Assembly (NCBI RefSeq): GCF_016888135.1
Contig: NZ_JACSWB010000292.1
Location: 91,858 to 155,857 of the forward strand
Direction: 5' to 3'
DNA: 64,000 bases
Source: Leptolyngbya sp. CCY15150
GTDB lineage: Bacteria; Cyanobacteriota; Cyanobacteriia; RECH01
Both the position numbers and the translations under genes were made by a program. The notes beneath the pieces are model-generated. The model was not told the DNA's origin. It was given only the letters and a program-made list of their open reading frames with translations, and did no database searches. This document shows, piece after piece, positions 48,264 through 57,383 of the stretch. Each line of letters starts with the position of its first letter. The first letter of the stretch is position 1.

Positions 48264-48410
48264 ATGAGAAGAGGGTTGAGCGAAGCCGAAACCCGACACA
48301 AGGCGCAAATCCCAATAAGAAGAGGGTTGAGCAGAGTCGAAACCCGTCACAAGGCTCAAATCGTGATGAGAAGAGGGTTGAACGACGTCGAAACTCGGCA
48401 GCTTCCTTGA
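48264..48410. repeat. Three tandem 51-bp repeats
   Basis: Units start at 48264, 48315 and 48366 (AT(G/A)AGAAGAGGGTTGA). Each contains AGAAGAGGGTTGA, GTCGAAAC-type and CACAAGGC-type words with substitutions between copies. The period equals 17 codons, and on the minus strand the frame reads as repeated RSTLFSxGFxPC. It lies between potD and potB, in the leader of potB. Confidence 0.9.
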
Positions 48411-48492
48411 ATGGAGTCCACTTACTTAGCAGGGGGGCATGGCATGGCCACACCCCGGTATGCATCAGCCCTAAGCTGACCTAAGTCATGAA

Positions 48493-49809
48493 TTAGGCCG
48501 CGATAAACTCATTCCACTTCTGCACCAAGTAGACTTGCTCCTCCATCACCGAATTCCAGACCACAACATTGCCCATGCGTTCCTCAAAGGAACCGCCATC
48601 GCGCACGGCTCCAGCTTTTTCTAAGGTCTTGCCGAAGGGGTCTACCATGTCTTCGCTGGCGGCTTGTCCTTCATACCAGAAAGCCCATTCCGCCTCAGAC
48701 ATGTATTTCCGAGCATTTTCAGGAGCAGCACTGTAGTAGCCTTGGCGACCGAGGAAAGCTCCCACCCAGCCTTCTAACATCCAGTTAATGTATTCATAGG
48801 CGGCATCCCGCTGAATGCCGGACAGATTGCGGGATAGACCAATACCGCCGCCCCAGCCGCGATAGCCTTCTTTAAGCGGCGCATAGATACATTCAATGCC
48901 TTGGGATTTCACCGCTGTCACCGCAGGCGACCACATAGACTGCAGCACCACCTCACCGGAGGACATAAAGTTGACCGATTCATCAAAGGTCTTCCAGAAG
49001 GCACGGAACTGACCAGCCCGCTTCCGCTCAATCAAGATCGTGGTAATTTGATCCAGCTCTTCCCGAGTCATATTGCCTTTATCGGCAAACTCCATGAGCC
49101 CCAAAGCTTCAGCGACCATGGCCGCGTCAATAATGCCAATGGAGGGAATATCAAGAATGGAGGTTTTGCCTTGGAATTCATCGTTAAAGAGTTCTGCCCA
49201 GCTCTCGATGGTGCGCCCCACCAAGTCAGGACGGTAGCCAAGGGTGTCAGCGTTGTATTGGAAGGGAATCAGGGTCGCCCAGCCGGTGGCTTCGGTGGCA
49301 AATTCGCTAGAGTCTTCGCCCTGCACATACATAACCCGGATCGGCGAGGTGCCCTGGGAGGTATTCACCGGCGCGCCATCATAAAGCGATCCGGTGGTAA
49401 AGATCGGCACAATTTTGTCGAAATCGGTAATTCGGCTAATGTCTACGGGCTGTAGGTTCCCCGACGGCACGACCAAGGGCAGGCTGAAATATTCTCCGTC
49501 AAAAATGTCGTACTGATCGGGCTGGGTAATCGCAATCTGGTTATTTTCTTCGGTACTCAGGGCGCGCAATTCTAGCTTGAACCCTAGATCTTCTTCGGCT
49601 TTCTCTTTAATTTCATTAATTTGCGATACCCCGGTGCCAATCATCCGCAGGGTGACATCCGCAATTTGATTAGTATTGACCTCGGGCCCCTGGGCCGGAT
49701 TATTGGGGGTGCCAAGGGGAGCTGGGTTCTGGGCGCAACGGGTGGTGGCCGCAAAGGCACCGGCAGCTAGACCAGTTTGAATGAGTTTGCGACGGGTAAT
49801 TTTAGTCAT
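48493..49809 (-). CDS. potD: Periplasmic spermidine/putrescine-type binding protein
   Basis: 438 residues. The N-terminus has TRRKLIQTGLAAGAFAA, a twin-arginine signal, followed by Cys (TTRCAQ) which could be lipidated. The mature protein has the two-lobed binding fold with FDGEYFSLPLVVPSG, MEFADKGNMTREEL and the AYEYINWMLEGWVG segment of PotD-like proteins. Longer than E. coli PotD (about 350), so the substrate may differ; a polyamine or related cation is inferred from the permeases and ATPase. Confidence 0.85.
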   Translation of the reverse strand: MTKITRRKLIQTGLAAGAFAATTRCAQNPAPLGTPNNPAQGPEVNTNQIADVTLRMIGTGVSQINEIKEKAEEDLGFKLELRALSTEENNQIAITQPDQYDIFDGEYFSLPLVVPSGNLQPVDISRITDFDKIVPIFTTGSLYDGAPVNTSQGTSPIRVMYVQGEDSSEFATEATGWATLIPFQYNADTLGYRPDLVGRTIESWAELFNDEFQGKTSILDIPSIGIIDAAMVAEALGLMEFADKGNMTREELDQITTILIERKRAGQFRAFWKTFDESVNFMSSGEVVLQSMWSPAVTAVKSQGIECIYAPLKEGYRGWGGGIGLSRNLSGIQRDAAYEYINWMLEGWVGAFLGRQGYYSAAPENARKYMSEAEWAFWYEGQAASEDMVDPFGKTLEKAGAVRDGGSFEERMGNVVVWNSVMEEQVYLVQKWNEFIAA

Positions 49810-49923
49810 CTTAGGTCTCGTAATTAAATTGAGCTAGGAGGTGGTACTAAACGCGAGGAGGCGATCGCTTGAGACGCATCAATTCTGGTGAGGAGAGCGA
49901 TCGCAGGTTGAACGTCCGCGATG

Positions 49924-51081
49924 TTAACTCAGCAGAATACTACAATGCTCCGGCATCCATGAAAGCCTGACCTGCTCTCCCTCATCTAGGGCGAGGGTCT
50001 GCCAATCGGTTGTTCGAGCTTTATAAAGAATTTCGGTTTCCGTCTGTTCTACCATGAGGGACACGCGCGTAATGTAGCCCGTGAACTCAATGGAAGTAAT
50101 CCGCGCCATCACCTGGTTCAGGTAGTCGGCCGGCAGGGTGCCATCGGTTGGGGTGAGCAGGAGGCGATCGCTGCGGACACAGCAGGTGGCCGCCATGCCA
50201 ACGCTGGCGCTACTGCCCTTCCCCACAAAGACACCCAGGCCATCCACCTCAATTTGGGCCATCAGATTTTGATCGGCACCTTGCAAGATCCGGCCATCAA
50301 ATAGGTTGTTGTCGCCGACAAACTGAGCCACAAAGCGGGAGGCCGGCTCTTCAAAAATGGCGCTGGGGGTGCCGATCTGGTCAATATGCCCGTGATCCAT
50401 GACCACGATCTGATCCGAGAGAGAAAAGGCTTCATCCTGGGCATGGGTAACCTGGATAAAGGTCATACCAAACTGCTTTTGCAGCTTGCGTAATTCCCCC
50501 CGGGTCTTGACTCGAAGACTTTCATCCAGAGCACTCAGGGGTTCGTCCAAGAGCAACACTTGGGGACGAGTCACCAGCGCTCGGGCCAAGGCCACCCGCT
50601 GCTGCTGCCCACCGCTGAGCATATGGGGACGACGGCTAGCAAACTGCGCTAGTCCCACGATGTCCAACATCTCATCCACCCGCTCCACCCGCTCTTGGGC
50701 AGGAATATTCCGCATTTTTAGGCCAAACTCCACATTTTTCCATACCGTTTTATGGGGGAACAACGCGTAGTTTTGAAACACCATAGCGGTATTGCGCTGG
50801 GCGGCAGGCAGGCCATTCACCCGCTGATCGCCAATGAACACCTCACCGCCGCTGATCTCTTCGTGACCGGCAATCATCCGCAGCGTTGTTGTTTTGCCAC
50901 AGCCGCTCGGCCCCAACAAACAGCAGTAGGAGCCCGCCGCGATGTCTAAATTGATATTTTCAACCGCCGTGACAGCTCCGTATTGCTTGGTAACCGATCG
51001 CAAGGTGACGCCCCTTGCAGCAGCGGCGATCGCAGCCTGGGCTGCCAGATGCTCGGCTTGAGCCTGTTCTGTTCCAACCAT
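49924..51081 (-). CDS. potA: ABC importer ATPase, PotA-like
   Basis: 385 residues. Walker A GPSGCGKT (57-64), Q-loop VFQNYALFPHKTV, signature LSGGQQQR, Walker B LLLDEPLSALD and switch His in VTHAQDEAF. A C-terminal TOBE domain follows (VRSDRLLLTP). An unusual Ala/Glu-rich N-terminal extension of about 20 residues precedes the ATPase. First gene of the potA-D-B-C unit; potD follows after about 114 bases. Confidence 0.93.
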   Translation of the reverse strand: MVGTEQAQAEHLAAQAAIAAAARGVTLRSVTKQYGAVTAVENINLDIAAGSYCCLLGPSGCGKTTTLRMIAGHEEISGGEVFIGDQRVNGLPAAQRNTAMVFQNYALFPHKTVWKNVEFGLKMRNIPAQERVERVDEMLDIVGLAQFASRRPHMLSGGQQQRVALARALVTRPQVLLLDEPLSALDESLRVKTRGELRKLQKQFGMTFIQVTHAQDEAFSLSDQIVVMDHGHIDQIGTPSAIFEEPASRFVAQFVGDNNLFDGRILQGADQNLMAQIEVDGLGVFVGKGSSASVGMAATCCVRSDRLLLTPTDGTLPADYLNQVMARITSIEFTGYITRVSLMVEQTETEILYKARTTDWQTLALDEGEQVRLSWMPEHCSILLS

Positions 51082-51197
51082 GGTGTCGGGACCAGTATGA
51101 TAACGCTGATTAAGTACCCAAACTGTACGCAGGGATGTACTCAGAAAACGTATTCATCACTACAAAGCGCTAGAGTCCCTTCTTCTAGCGGCGGTGA

Positions 51198-51629
51198 TTA
51201 GAGATCTGGGTCGAGTTTCATACCAAAGTGAAACGCGGTAATCGTCATACCTCGCCCAAAGTAGAAGCGATGAGCCCCCGTCCGCTGCACGCCGCTGTCT
51301 AGATGGATCGATGCGCAGTCTTTTGATCGCGCATAGTCTAGCAGCCAATCGATCAGCGCTTTGCCATAGCCATTGCCTTGGGCGACACCATCGGTAACCA
51401 GGTCGTCAATATACAGCACCTTACCGTTGGCAAGGGTTTCCACAATGCGGAATCCAGCGATCGCCTGCACGGCGGCATCCACATCTAAGTACACCAAATG
51501 GTAGCCAACCTGCTGCTGGCGCTGCACTTGGCTGACAAATTCCGCTGGGTCTAGGTGCGGTCGTAACTGCACCATGATCGGGAAGCACTGGGCAATATCC
51601 AGGTCTGATCGAGCGAACTGAATCTCCAT
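51198..51629 (-). CDS. GNAT family N-acetyltransferase
   Basis: About 143 residues from the ATG at 51629. GNAT features: YIDDLVTDGVAQGNGYGKALIDWLL (acetyl-CoA pyrophosphate loop, Q/RxxGxG/A form) and a C-terminal HRFYFGRGM strand. Acetyl acceptor unknown. Lies on the same strand as, and upstream of, nothing clearly linked; the sugar permease genes are about 200 bases further. Confidence 0.85.
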   Translation of the reverse strand: MEIQFARSDLDIAQCFPIMVQLRPHLDPAEFVSQVQRQQQVGYHLVYLDVDAAVQAIAGFRIVETLANGKVLYIDDLVTDGVAQGNGYGKALIDWLLDYARSKDCASIHLDSGVQRTGAHRFYFGRGMTITAFHFGMKLDPDL

Positions 51630-51834
51630 AAACCGCCACATTCAATGATGGGAGTATATCTCAGTTATTCCTACGATGCGGTTGGGTATGGCACATCCTC
51701 GACGCTGAATGCTCTAGGTATACCCATCCGATCCATAGCCCCCGATTCCCAAAATACTGCATTTTGCACCGCTGGCCGTTCTTGCAGGCGATCGCTTCTG
51801 GGTTCCCTAGTTGGCTGCCCCAACGTGAAGACCC

Positions 51835-52767
51835 TCACCCCTTGAGCGACCCGGCAAGAATACCTCGGACAAACTGACGCTGGAGGGCGAAAAACACCGC
51901 CAACGGCACCACCATGGTAACAAATGCGCCAGCGGTTAACAGGTGCCAGTCTTGGCCACGCGAGCCGACTAGGCGACTGAGTTGCACCGTCACCGGAGCA
52001 ACCTCATTAGCCGCCCCCAGATACACTAGCGCCACCAAAAAATCATTCCACACCCAGAGGAACTGAAAGACAGCAAAAGAAGCGATCGCCGGTAGGGAAA
52101 GGGGTACCACCAGCTTGGTCAACGTTTGCCAATGGCTGGCACCATCGATGGCGGCAGCGTCCAGCACCTCGCGGGGCAGGCTGCCGATGTAATTGCGCAA
52201 TAGGTAAATGCCTAGGGGCAGGCCGTAGCCAGTATGGGCCAACCAGACAGCAGCAAACTGACCCACAAGCCCCAGATCTCGGTAGCTTCGCAGCACCGGA
52301 ATCAAGGTCATCTGCAGCGGCACCACCAAAAGACCGACGATGCCCACCATGATCATCTGCCGCCCTGGAAAACGCATCCAGGCTAGGCCGTAGGCGGCTA
52401 GGGTGGCGATCGCTACGGGAATCAGCGTAGCGGGGAGGGTGATCATCAAACTATTGAGAAAGGCTCGCCCCATATGTTCCGCCGTCAGCACATCACGGTA
52501 GTTTTGTAGAGAATATTGGGTGAGCTCAAAGGGATGTTGGAACACCGTCCACCAGCCGCTCTGGGATAGATCGGCCGCTGGCCGCAGGGAGCTAATCCAG
52601 AGGCCAGCCGTCGGTAACGTCCACAGGAGAGCGATCGCCACCAGCGTTAGGTGAACGGGAGCGGCGCTCAACCAGGTTTTCAGCCGTACTCCTCTGCGCT
52701 GCTGCCGATAACGAGCCAAGGGTGGCTGGGAGCGATGCCAGGGATTCAAGACATTCAACAGCTTCAT
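51835..52767 (-). CDS. Carbohydrate ABC permease, MalG type
   Basis: 310 residues. Membrane helices at about 32-54, 105-128, 140-165, 175-195, 230-255 and 275-295, and EAA motif LDAAAIDGASHWQTLTKLVVPLSLPAI. Overlaps the start of the gene before it by 4 bases (start at 52767, stop of upstream gene at 52764), so both are translated together. Resembles the alpha-glucoside/glucosylglycerol type (AglG/GgtD), tentatively. No ATPase or binding protein nearby. Confidence 0.85.
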   Translation of the reverse strand: MKLLNVLNPWHRSQPPLARYRQQRRGVRLKTWLSAAPVHLTLVAIALLWTLPTAGLWISSLRPAADLSQSGWWTVFQHPFELTQYSLQNYRDVLTAEHMGRAFLNSLMITLPATLIPVAIATLAAYGLAWMRFPGRQMIMVGIVGLLVVPLQMTLIPVLRSYRDLGLVGQFAAVWLAHTGYGLPLGIYLLRNYIGSLPREVLDAAAIDGASHWQTLTKLVVPLSLPAIASFAVFQFLWVWNDFLVALVYLGAANEVAPVTVQLSRLVGSRGQDWHLLTAGAFVTMVVPLAVFFALQRQFVRGILAGSLKG

Positions 52768-53768
52768 AGCCCATCCTCCCCATCCCGAAAGCGCCGCATT
52801 GAGCTGACCATCACCGGCACCACAGCCAAAAGCAACAAGACAGCGATCGCACTACCGCGCCCAAACTCGCGAAAATTAAACATTTCCTTGATCATGCGAC
52901 TGGCCAATACCTCAGTTTCCTGCTGACCGCCCGTCATCACCCAAACAATATCAAACACTTTTAGCACCACGATCACCACCGTCGTTGCCACCACAGCGAT
53001 CGTCGGACGAATGAGCGGCACGGTCATCCGCCAAAAAATTTGCAGTTCCGTAGCGCCATCCACACGGGCCGCATCCACTACATCTGCCGGAATCCCTTTC
53101 ACCGCCGCCGAGAGCAACACCATGCAAAAGCCTGTTTGTAGCCAGATCATGATGGTCATTAAAGCCAGGGTGTTGAGAAAGGGGATCCCCCAGCAAGACC
53201 ACTCCCAGCCCACCCCCGGCAGCGTGATGGGTGCCCAATCTGCCAGCGGCCAACAGGTTTCCACCGTCCAGCCCATGGGTTGCCCCCCCAGAGCCGTGAC
53301 GATCGCATTCAACAGGCCAAGCTGCTCCTGACCGGCTGGGCGATAGGCATAGACAAACCGCCAGATGACGCTCGCACCCACGAAGGAAATCGCCATGGGC
53401 ATAAAAATTAGCCCCTTGATGATTGGTTCATAGCGCACCCGATCCAGCAAGACCGCCAGCACCAACCCCAGCCCCACGCTTACGCCCGTAACCCCCACCA
53501 GCCAAAGCAGATTATTGCGCAGAGCGATCCCCGTTGCCGGATTGGTCAACAAAACGCGGTAGTTATCCCAGCCCACAAACTGCTGCGATCGCCCATCTAA
53601 AAAACTCAGGTAGACCGTTTGTACCGTAGGCAACACCAAGTAGAGCAGCAGAAACAACAGCGCTGGCCCCACATAGAACCAGGGGAGGAACCCCCTCAGC
53701 CCTCGGCGATAAACGTTAGCTAAGATCATTCCAAGGGCGATCGCACCGATACCTATAGCCACCATCAC
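52764..53768 (-). CDS. Carbohydrate ABC permease, MalF type
   Basis: 334 residues. Hydrophobic helices throughout, an FVGASVIWRFVYAYRPAG segment and the EAA motif VDAARVDGATELQIFWRMTVPLIRP. The long extracytoplasmic loop (about 155-200) is rich in Trp, Pro and Cys (CWPLADWAPITLPGVGWEWSC). Resembles AglF/GgtC-type permeases of alpha-glucosides or glucosylglycerol in cyanobacteria, by recollection only. Its partner binding protein and ATPase are not in this window; a shared MalK-type ATPase elsewhere is likely. Confidence 0.85.
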   Translation of the reverse strand: MMVAIGIGAIALGMILANVYRRGLRGFLPWFYVGPALLFLLLYLVLPTVQTVYLSFLDGRSQQFVGWDNYRVLLTNPATGIALRNNLLWLVGVTGVSVGLGLVLAVLLDRVRYEPIIKGLIFMPMAISFVGASVIWRFVYAYRPAGQEQLGLLNAIVTALGGQPMGWTVETCWPLADWAPITLPGVGWEWSCWGIPFLNTLALMTIMIWLQTGFCMVLLSAAVKGIPADVVDAARVDGATELQIFWRMTVPLIRPTIAVVATTVVIVVLKVFDIVWVMTGGQQETEVLASRMIKEMFNFREFGRGSAIAVLLLLAVVPVMVSSMRRFRDGEDGL

Positions 53769-54415
53769 CTCGCCCCATCTCCCATACCCTGCATATTCAT
53801 AGCGTATGACCTAAACCCTAGACCATGAGCAAATCTTGACCCATACCCTTGCATGATGACGGCATTCCTGTTTGCATAGGACTGAAGGCAAGGTGCGGTT
53901 CTTCCTGCCAACCATTTCAGCTTTTTCCGTAGTGTTACCCCGATGTATCCAAAACCCTCCTGTATATTTACATAGGACTCATACGCATAGGGCTCCCCCA
54001 TGGTTGGGCTTCCCCAAAAGGAAACCTCCTGCCAGAGACCCATCACCCACAAGAGAGGTCACCGTTGAGAACCTGCATCCGTTGGTTGCAATCCCGGTCA
54101 AGGTTGAGCGCATAGCTCCAGATTCATGCCCAAGACCAACGTTTTGAGGGATGATGAAGGGAGAACTGGAGTCTATACCTGCCGTTTGATGTAGGGCTAC
54201 GTGAAACGATGGATGTTTAGGGTTGATCGTTAACCTCTATACCATGCGACCTCTGCGAGGTTGATCCAACCATCCAGCGGGTGACCGTTATATCTGTGCG
54301 ATCGCTCCCCTAACTATCAACAAGAAATCTAGGCGCAGACCGTCTTGTTGCGTCGTTCCGCTGCTTTAGGCCAACCCAGCCAGCGGTACCATCGACTTTA
54401 TCCTCCACGGCTCCC
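53769..54415. other. Intergenic region
   Basis: 647 bases between divergent genes. A few open frames exist, but none has coding character. AT-rich tracts near 53950-53985 (CTGTATATTTACATAGG) could hold the promoter of the permease pair. No strong repeat or dyad found. Confidence 0.5.
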
Positions 54416-55333
54416 ATGGCTCAGAACTCTTTTTCCAGTGAATGGCTCAAAACACTGTCCGACCCCTATGCCGTCTTAGGACTGTCTGTATCGGCTGATG
54501 ATCGCCGGGTGTTGAAACGGTATCGTATTGTAGCCAAGCAGCTCCACCCCGATGTTTATCAAGCAACGGAAGACGCCACCAAGAGTTTAGCCGGCCAAAT
54601 TCTAGCTCGGTTGGTGAACCCTGCCTATCAAAAACTAAAGCAAGACAGCGGACGGGCGGAAGTGATGGCAACGCTGCGTTTTCGGGTGCGCCGGGCTGCC
54701 AAAGATGCCCCGATCGCCCCCCAAGGTAGCTTGGCCAAGCGGCTGCTCACCGTGCCGTCCCATTCCCTAGAAACCTTTTATGAAGAAGCGATCGCTTCTC
54801 TAATTGACCATCAATACCAGGCACTCGATCAGTTTGAAGCCACCACCTTGCAACTGGGCGAGCTGAATCTGGTGTATTTGCAACTGAAAATGGGCGAGCC
54901 GCTTCTACGGGAAAAACGCAGCGGCATTGTGCCGAAAAAAGAAGCGCAGCCGATTCAATTTGCCAGCATTCCCACGGAAGAGCGCCAGCCAGAACTGAGC
55001 TACGCCCAGCGGCACTATCATCGAGCCCAGGAATATATTAAGAAGAAAAACTGGTCGATGGCGGTGCAAGAACTACGGGATGCCATTCGCCTAGAGCCAG
55101 AGCATAGTCAATATCATGCCGTCTTGGCTCGGGTATACCTGGTGCAAAACCTCCAGGGCATGGCCAAAGTACATTTTCGCCAGGCCCTGAAGCTCGATCC
55201 TGAAAATCCCCTAGCGCTAAAATACGCGGAGCAAGTCAACCTGACGGTCAATGGTGCCCAGCCTGCCCCCAAGCCCACAGAACCCCAGCAGAAGCGGAAT
55301 GGTCTTTTGGGTATTTTTTCCCGCAAGCGCTAG
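54416..55333 (+). CDS. J-domain protein with C-terminal TPR
   Basis: 305 residues. N-terminal J-domain (about 15-65) with DPYAVLGLSVSADD and the HPD motif (KQLHPDVYQ), so it can stimulate a DnaK ATPase. The middle is a helical linker. Two or three TPR units at about 205-275 (YHRAQEYIKKKNWSMAVQEL; ARVYLVQNLQGMAKVHFRQAL) suggest client or partner binding. Basic tail RKR. No membrane segment. Client proteins unknown. Confidence 0.88.
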   Translation: MAQNSFSSEWLKTLSDPYAVLGLSVSADDRRVLKRYRIVAKQLHPDVYQATEDATKSLAGQILARLVNPAYQKLKQDSGRAEVMATLRFRVRRAAKDAPIAPQGSLAKRLLTVPSHSLETFYEEAIASLIDHQYQALDQFEATTLQLGELNLVYLQLKMGEPLLREKRSGIVPKKEAQPIQFASIPTEERQPELSYAQRHYHRAQEYIKKKNWSMAVQELRDAIRLEPEHSQYHAVLARVYLVQNLQGMAKVHFRQALKLDPENPLALKYAEQVNLTVNGAQPAPKPTEPQQKRNGLLGIFSRKR

Positions 55334-55463
55334 ACCGTGCTTATTGACGGCGAACCGTCGCAGGTTTGACGATGGTTTTAGGGGCGATGGTCTCAGGGAT
55401 GATGGTCTCAAGGGCGATCGCATCCTATCGCCTGCCGTCGCCCCCTTATTGTGTATGGAGAGT

Positions 55464-55832
55464 ATGATGGCTGAGGCAATGAATGTGTTGGGTGAACCCC
55501 TAGCGGCCTGCTGCACCGATCCGGTCACGGGATTTTATCGAGATGGCTACTGCAACACCGGCGGAGGTGATTTTGGTGCCCATGTAGTCTGTGCTCAGAT
55601 GACGGCAGAGTTTTTGAACTATACCCAAGCCCAAGGCAATGACCTGAGCACCCCCCGCCCGATGTTTAACTTTCCAGGACTAAAGCCGGGCGATCGCTGG
55701 TGTTTATGTGCCTCTCGCTGGAAGGAGGCCCTAGATGATGGCGTGGCTCCTCCGGTGGTTTTAGCCTCGACCCATGCCTCTGCCCTAGAGCATGTTTCTT
55801 TGGGTGACCTGAAACGCTACGCGGTGGAGTAG
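55464..55832 (+). CDS. DUF2237 family protein
   Basis: About 123 residues. NVLGEPLAACCTDPVTGFYRDGYC and the GRPMFNFPGLKPGDRWCLCASRW region (here RPMFNFPGLKPGDRWCLCASR) match the DUF2237 family, which is conserved in bacteria and algae with unknown function. Several Cys residues (CC, CN, C-V-C, CLC) could bind metal. ATG at 55464 or 55467 both follow GGAG; the longer in-frame leader from 55251 overlaps the J-protein gene. Confidence 0.85.
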   Translation: MMAEAMNVLGEPLAACCTDPVTGFYRDGYCNTGGGDFGAHVVCAQMTAEFLNYTQAQGNDLSTPRPMFNFPGLKPGDRWCLCASRWKEALDDGVAPPVVLASTHASALEHVSLGDLKRYAVE

Positions 55833-55906
55833 GGACAGGTCATCGAGTAGACGCGCACACGTCTTTGGACTTCAAGCACCACCGTTGGAACCGAGTCGGT
55901 CGAAGC

Positions 55907-55953
55907 CCTAGGATCACCCTTCGACAAGCCCAGAGTGATCAGGTGATCCTAGG
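55907..55953. repeat. 12-bp perfect inverted repeat
   Basis: CCTAGGATCACC (55907-55918) and GGTGATCCTAGG (55942-55953) flank a 23-base loop containing CTTCGACAAGCCCAG. It lies between convergent DUF2237 and LuxR genes. It could be a transcription stop for either strand, though no T-run follows. Confidence 0.7.
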
Positions 55954-56081
55954 TAATCTCTTCGAGAGTTCAGGCTAGGACTCTGAGGCGTAAGTAACCC
56001 GCCTAGTTGCTGAGGCAGGAAACATTGCTTGCCCTGGAATTCCTTTTCGCTTTTCTGTCTTCGTTCTTCTGTCTTGCGCTA

Positions 56082-56732
56082 CTAGTCGGGCTGTACCGAT
56101 CGCCGCTTGGACAGAATATTTTTGATATGTTTCTTCACGGTATTTTCCGAAATATGTAGCTCTTGAGCCATCTGTTGATAGGAATAGCCTTGCAGGCGGT
56201 ACTGCCAAACTTCCGCTTCCCGAGGCGTTAAGCCATACTGATGCATAGCGGCGATCGCCAATTGTTGGGCAACTTGGGTCAAATCTTCTAGGGTCACCAA
56301 GAGGCAAGCATCGTGATGACGCAAACCGCTGAGCCAGCGCACCCGCGCCCGGACATTCACCTGTTCATTCAGCAAAACTTCCGCTTCCAAAATGAGATGT
56401 TGCTCATCTTGGGGATAGTCATTGCGGTAGGCGATCGCCCATTGGCAAAGGTGCCAGATGCAGGGCGGTAGGCTAGGATTCTCGGTGTGGGTTGAACTAG
56501 AGGCTTGCTGAAAAAGGCGCTGGGCCGCTCGGTTGGTGTGCAACACCTTGCCGGTGCTGGTGACCAAAACAACGCCATCCATAAATCCTTCTAGGACGGC
56601 TTGGAAAAAAGCGAGATCATCCAGATCCTGGGGCTGGCGATGGGGCGATCGCTCGGCACGTTCTGGTTGAACCGCTTGGGGATGACTAGATGGCTGTGAC
56701 CGTAACAAGGGGGTATTGAGAACAGCTAGCAC
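56082..56732 (-). CDS. PAS domain plus LuxR-type HTH regulator
   Basis: 216 residues. A PAS-like sensor (about 40-145; GFMDGVVLVTSTGKVLHTNRAAQRLF) precedes a LuxR/FixJ helix-turn-helix at the C-terminus (YGLTPREAEVWQYRLQGYSYQQMAQELHISENTVKKHI, whole motif about 165-205). No receiver domain, so it may sense a ligand or cofactor directly. Targets unknown. Confidence 0.88.
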   Translation of the reverse strand: MLAVLNTPLLRSQPSSHPQAVQPERAERSPHRQPQDLDDLAFFQAVLEGFMDGVVLVTSTGKVLHTNRAAQRLFQQASSSTHTENPSLPPCIWHLCQWAIAYRNDYPQDEQHLILEAEVLLNEQVNVRARVRWLSGLRHHDACLLVTLEDLTQVAQQLAIAAMHQYGLTPREAEVWQYRLQGYSYQQMAQELHISENTVKKHIKNILSKRRSVQPD

Positions 56733-57383
56733 AATTCGTCTCCTCTCGACAGATAGTCCAGTGCAAACGAAAAGGGGGCTTTATGGATGCTCTCCGAACA
56801 GGATGCGTTGCTCCATGGGTTAAGTGGTGGTTCGCGATCTGGACGTCGTACCGATGTGAGCACGCCAGATCGCTGGGTTCTAACTCAGGTGGCTCTAGCT
56901 ATCCATGGGACGATCGCCATCAAGAACCGACTCTGGCAACAGAGTTAAGTCCCGAAGCGCTAAGGAGTGCACCCATACCTTTTCAGTGATGCTACTGAGT
57001 ATGAATCGGGTCTTTATGAAGCTGCCATGAGGCAGGCGATCGCGCTCCAACAGCCGTGAGGGTGGCTGATAGGTGATGTAGCTCCGTGAACCTATCCGAA
57101 GTGAGGTGAAGTTTAGGTGAAGTACTCAGTAATCATCAGGGGCTATGGATCGTCAAGAGCTACGAATTGACTTAAAAACGGGAAGACTTGAGATGATCCC
57201 CATCTTCAAGCCTGCTTGTCTTGCTGCTTAGCAACACGGGTGTGGCATCGACAGCCATAGTCCCACGGGTAGGACATCCAGAAACCCTAGAGACGTGCAA
57301 GCTGACGTTGATCTAGACCATGTCTTGCCCAAACTGGCTACAGCTATAGCTTTGTTGTTCAAACTCAGCATTCTACTAAAGCT
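56733..57383. other. Intergenic region
   Basis: 651 bases between divergent genes. I see no credible gene, strong dyad or repeat. Short open frames at 56783 and 57295 lack ribosome sites and coding character. Confidence 0.5.

Noticed and set aside
48264..48410. Possible CRISPR array
   Set aside because: Units are directly tandem without variable spacers and differ in sequence; no cas genes are near.
48166..48465. 100-residue N-terminal extension of PotB
   Set aside because: It consists of the 51-bp tandem repeat and has no ribosome site or topology reason; the ATG at 48165 begins a normal PotB.
51082..51197. NtcA-like GTAC words upstream of potA
   Set aside because: GTACCCAAACTGTAC has the wrong spacing (N9 rather than N8).
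53765..54052. Open frame on the minus strand upstream of the MalF-type permease
   Set aside because: Translation lacks any domain or signal and no ribosome site is seen; the region is more likely a promoter and leader.
56783..56989. 68-codon open frame upstream of the hypothetical gene at 57384
   Set aside because: No coding character or ribosome site; composition is that of an intergenic region.
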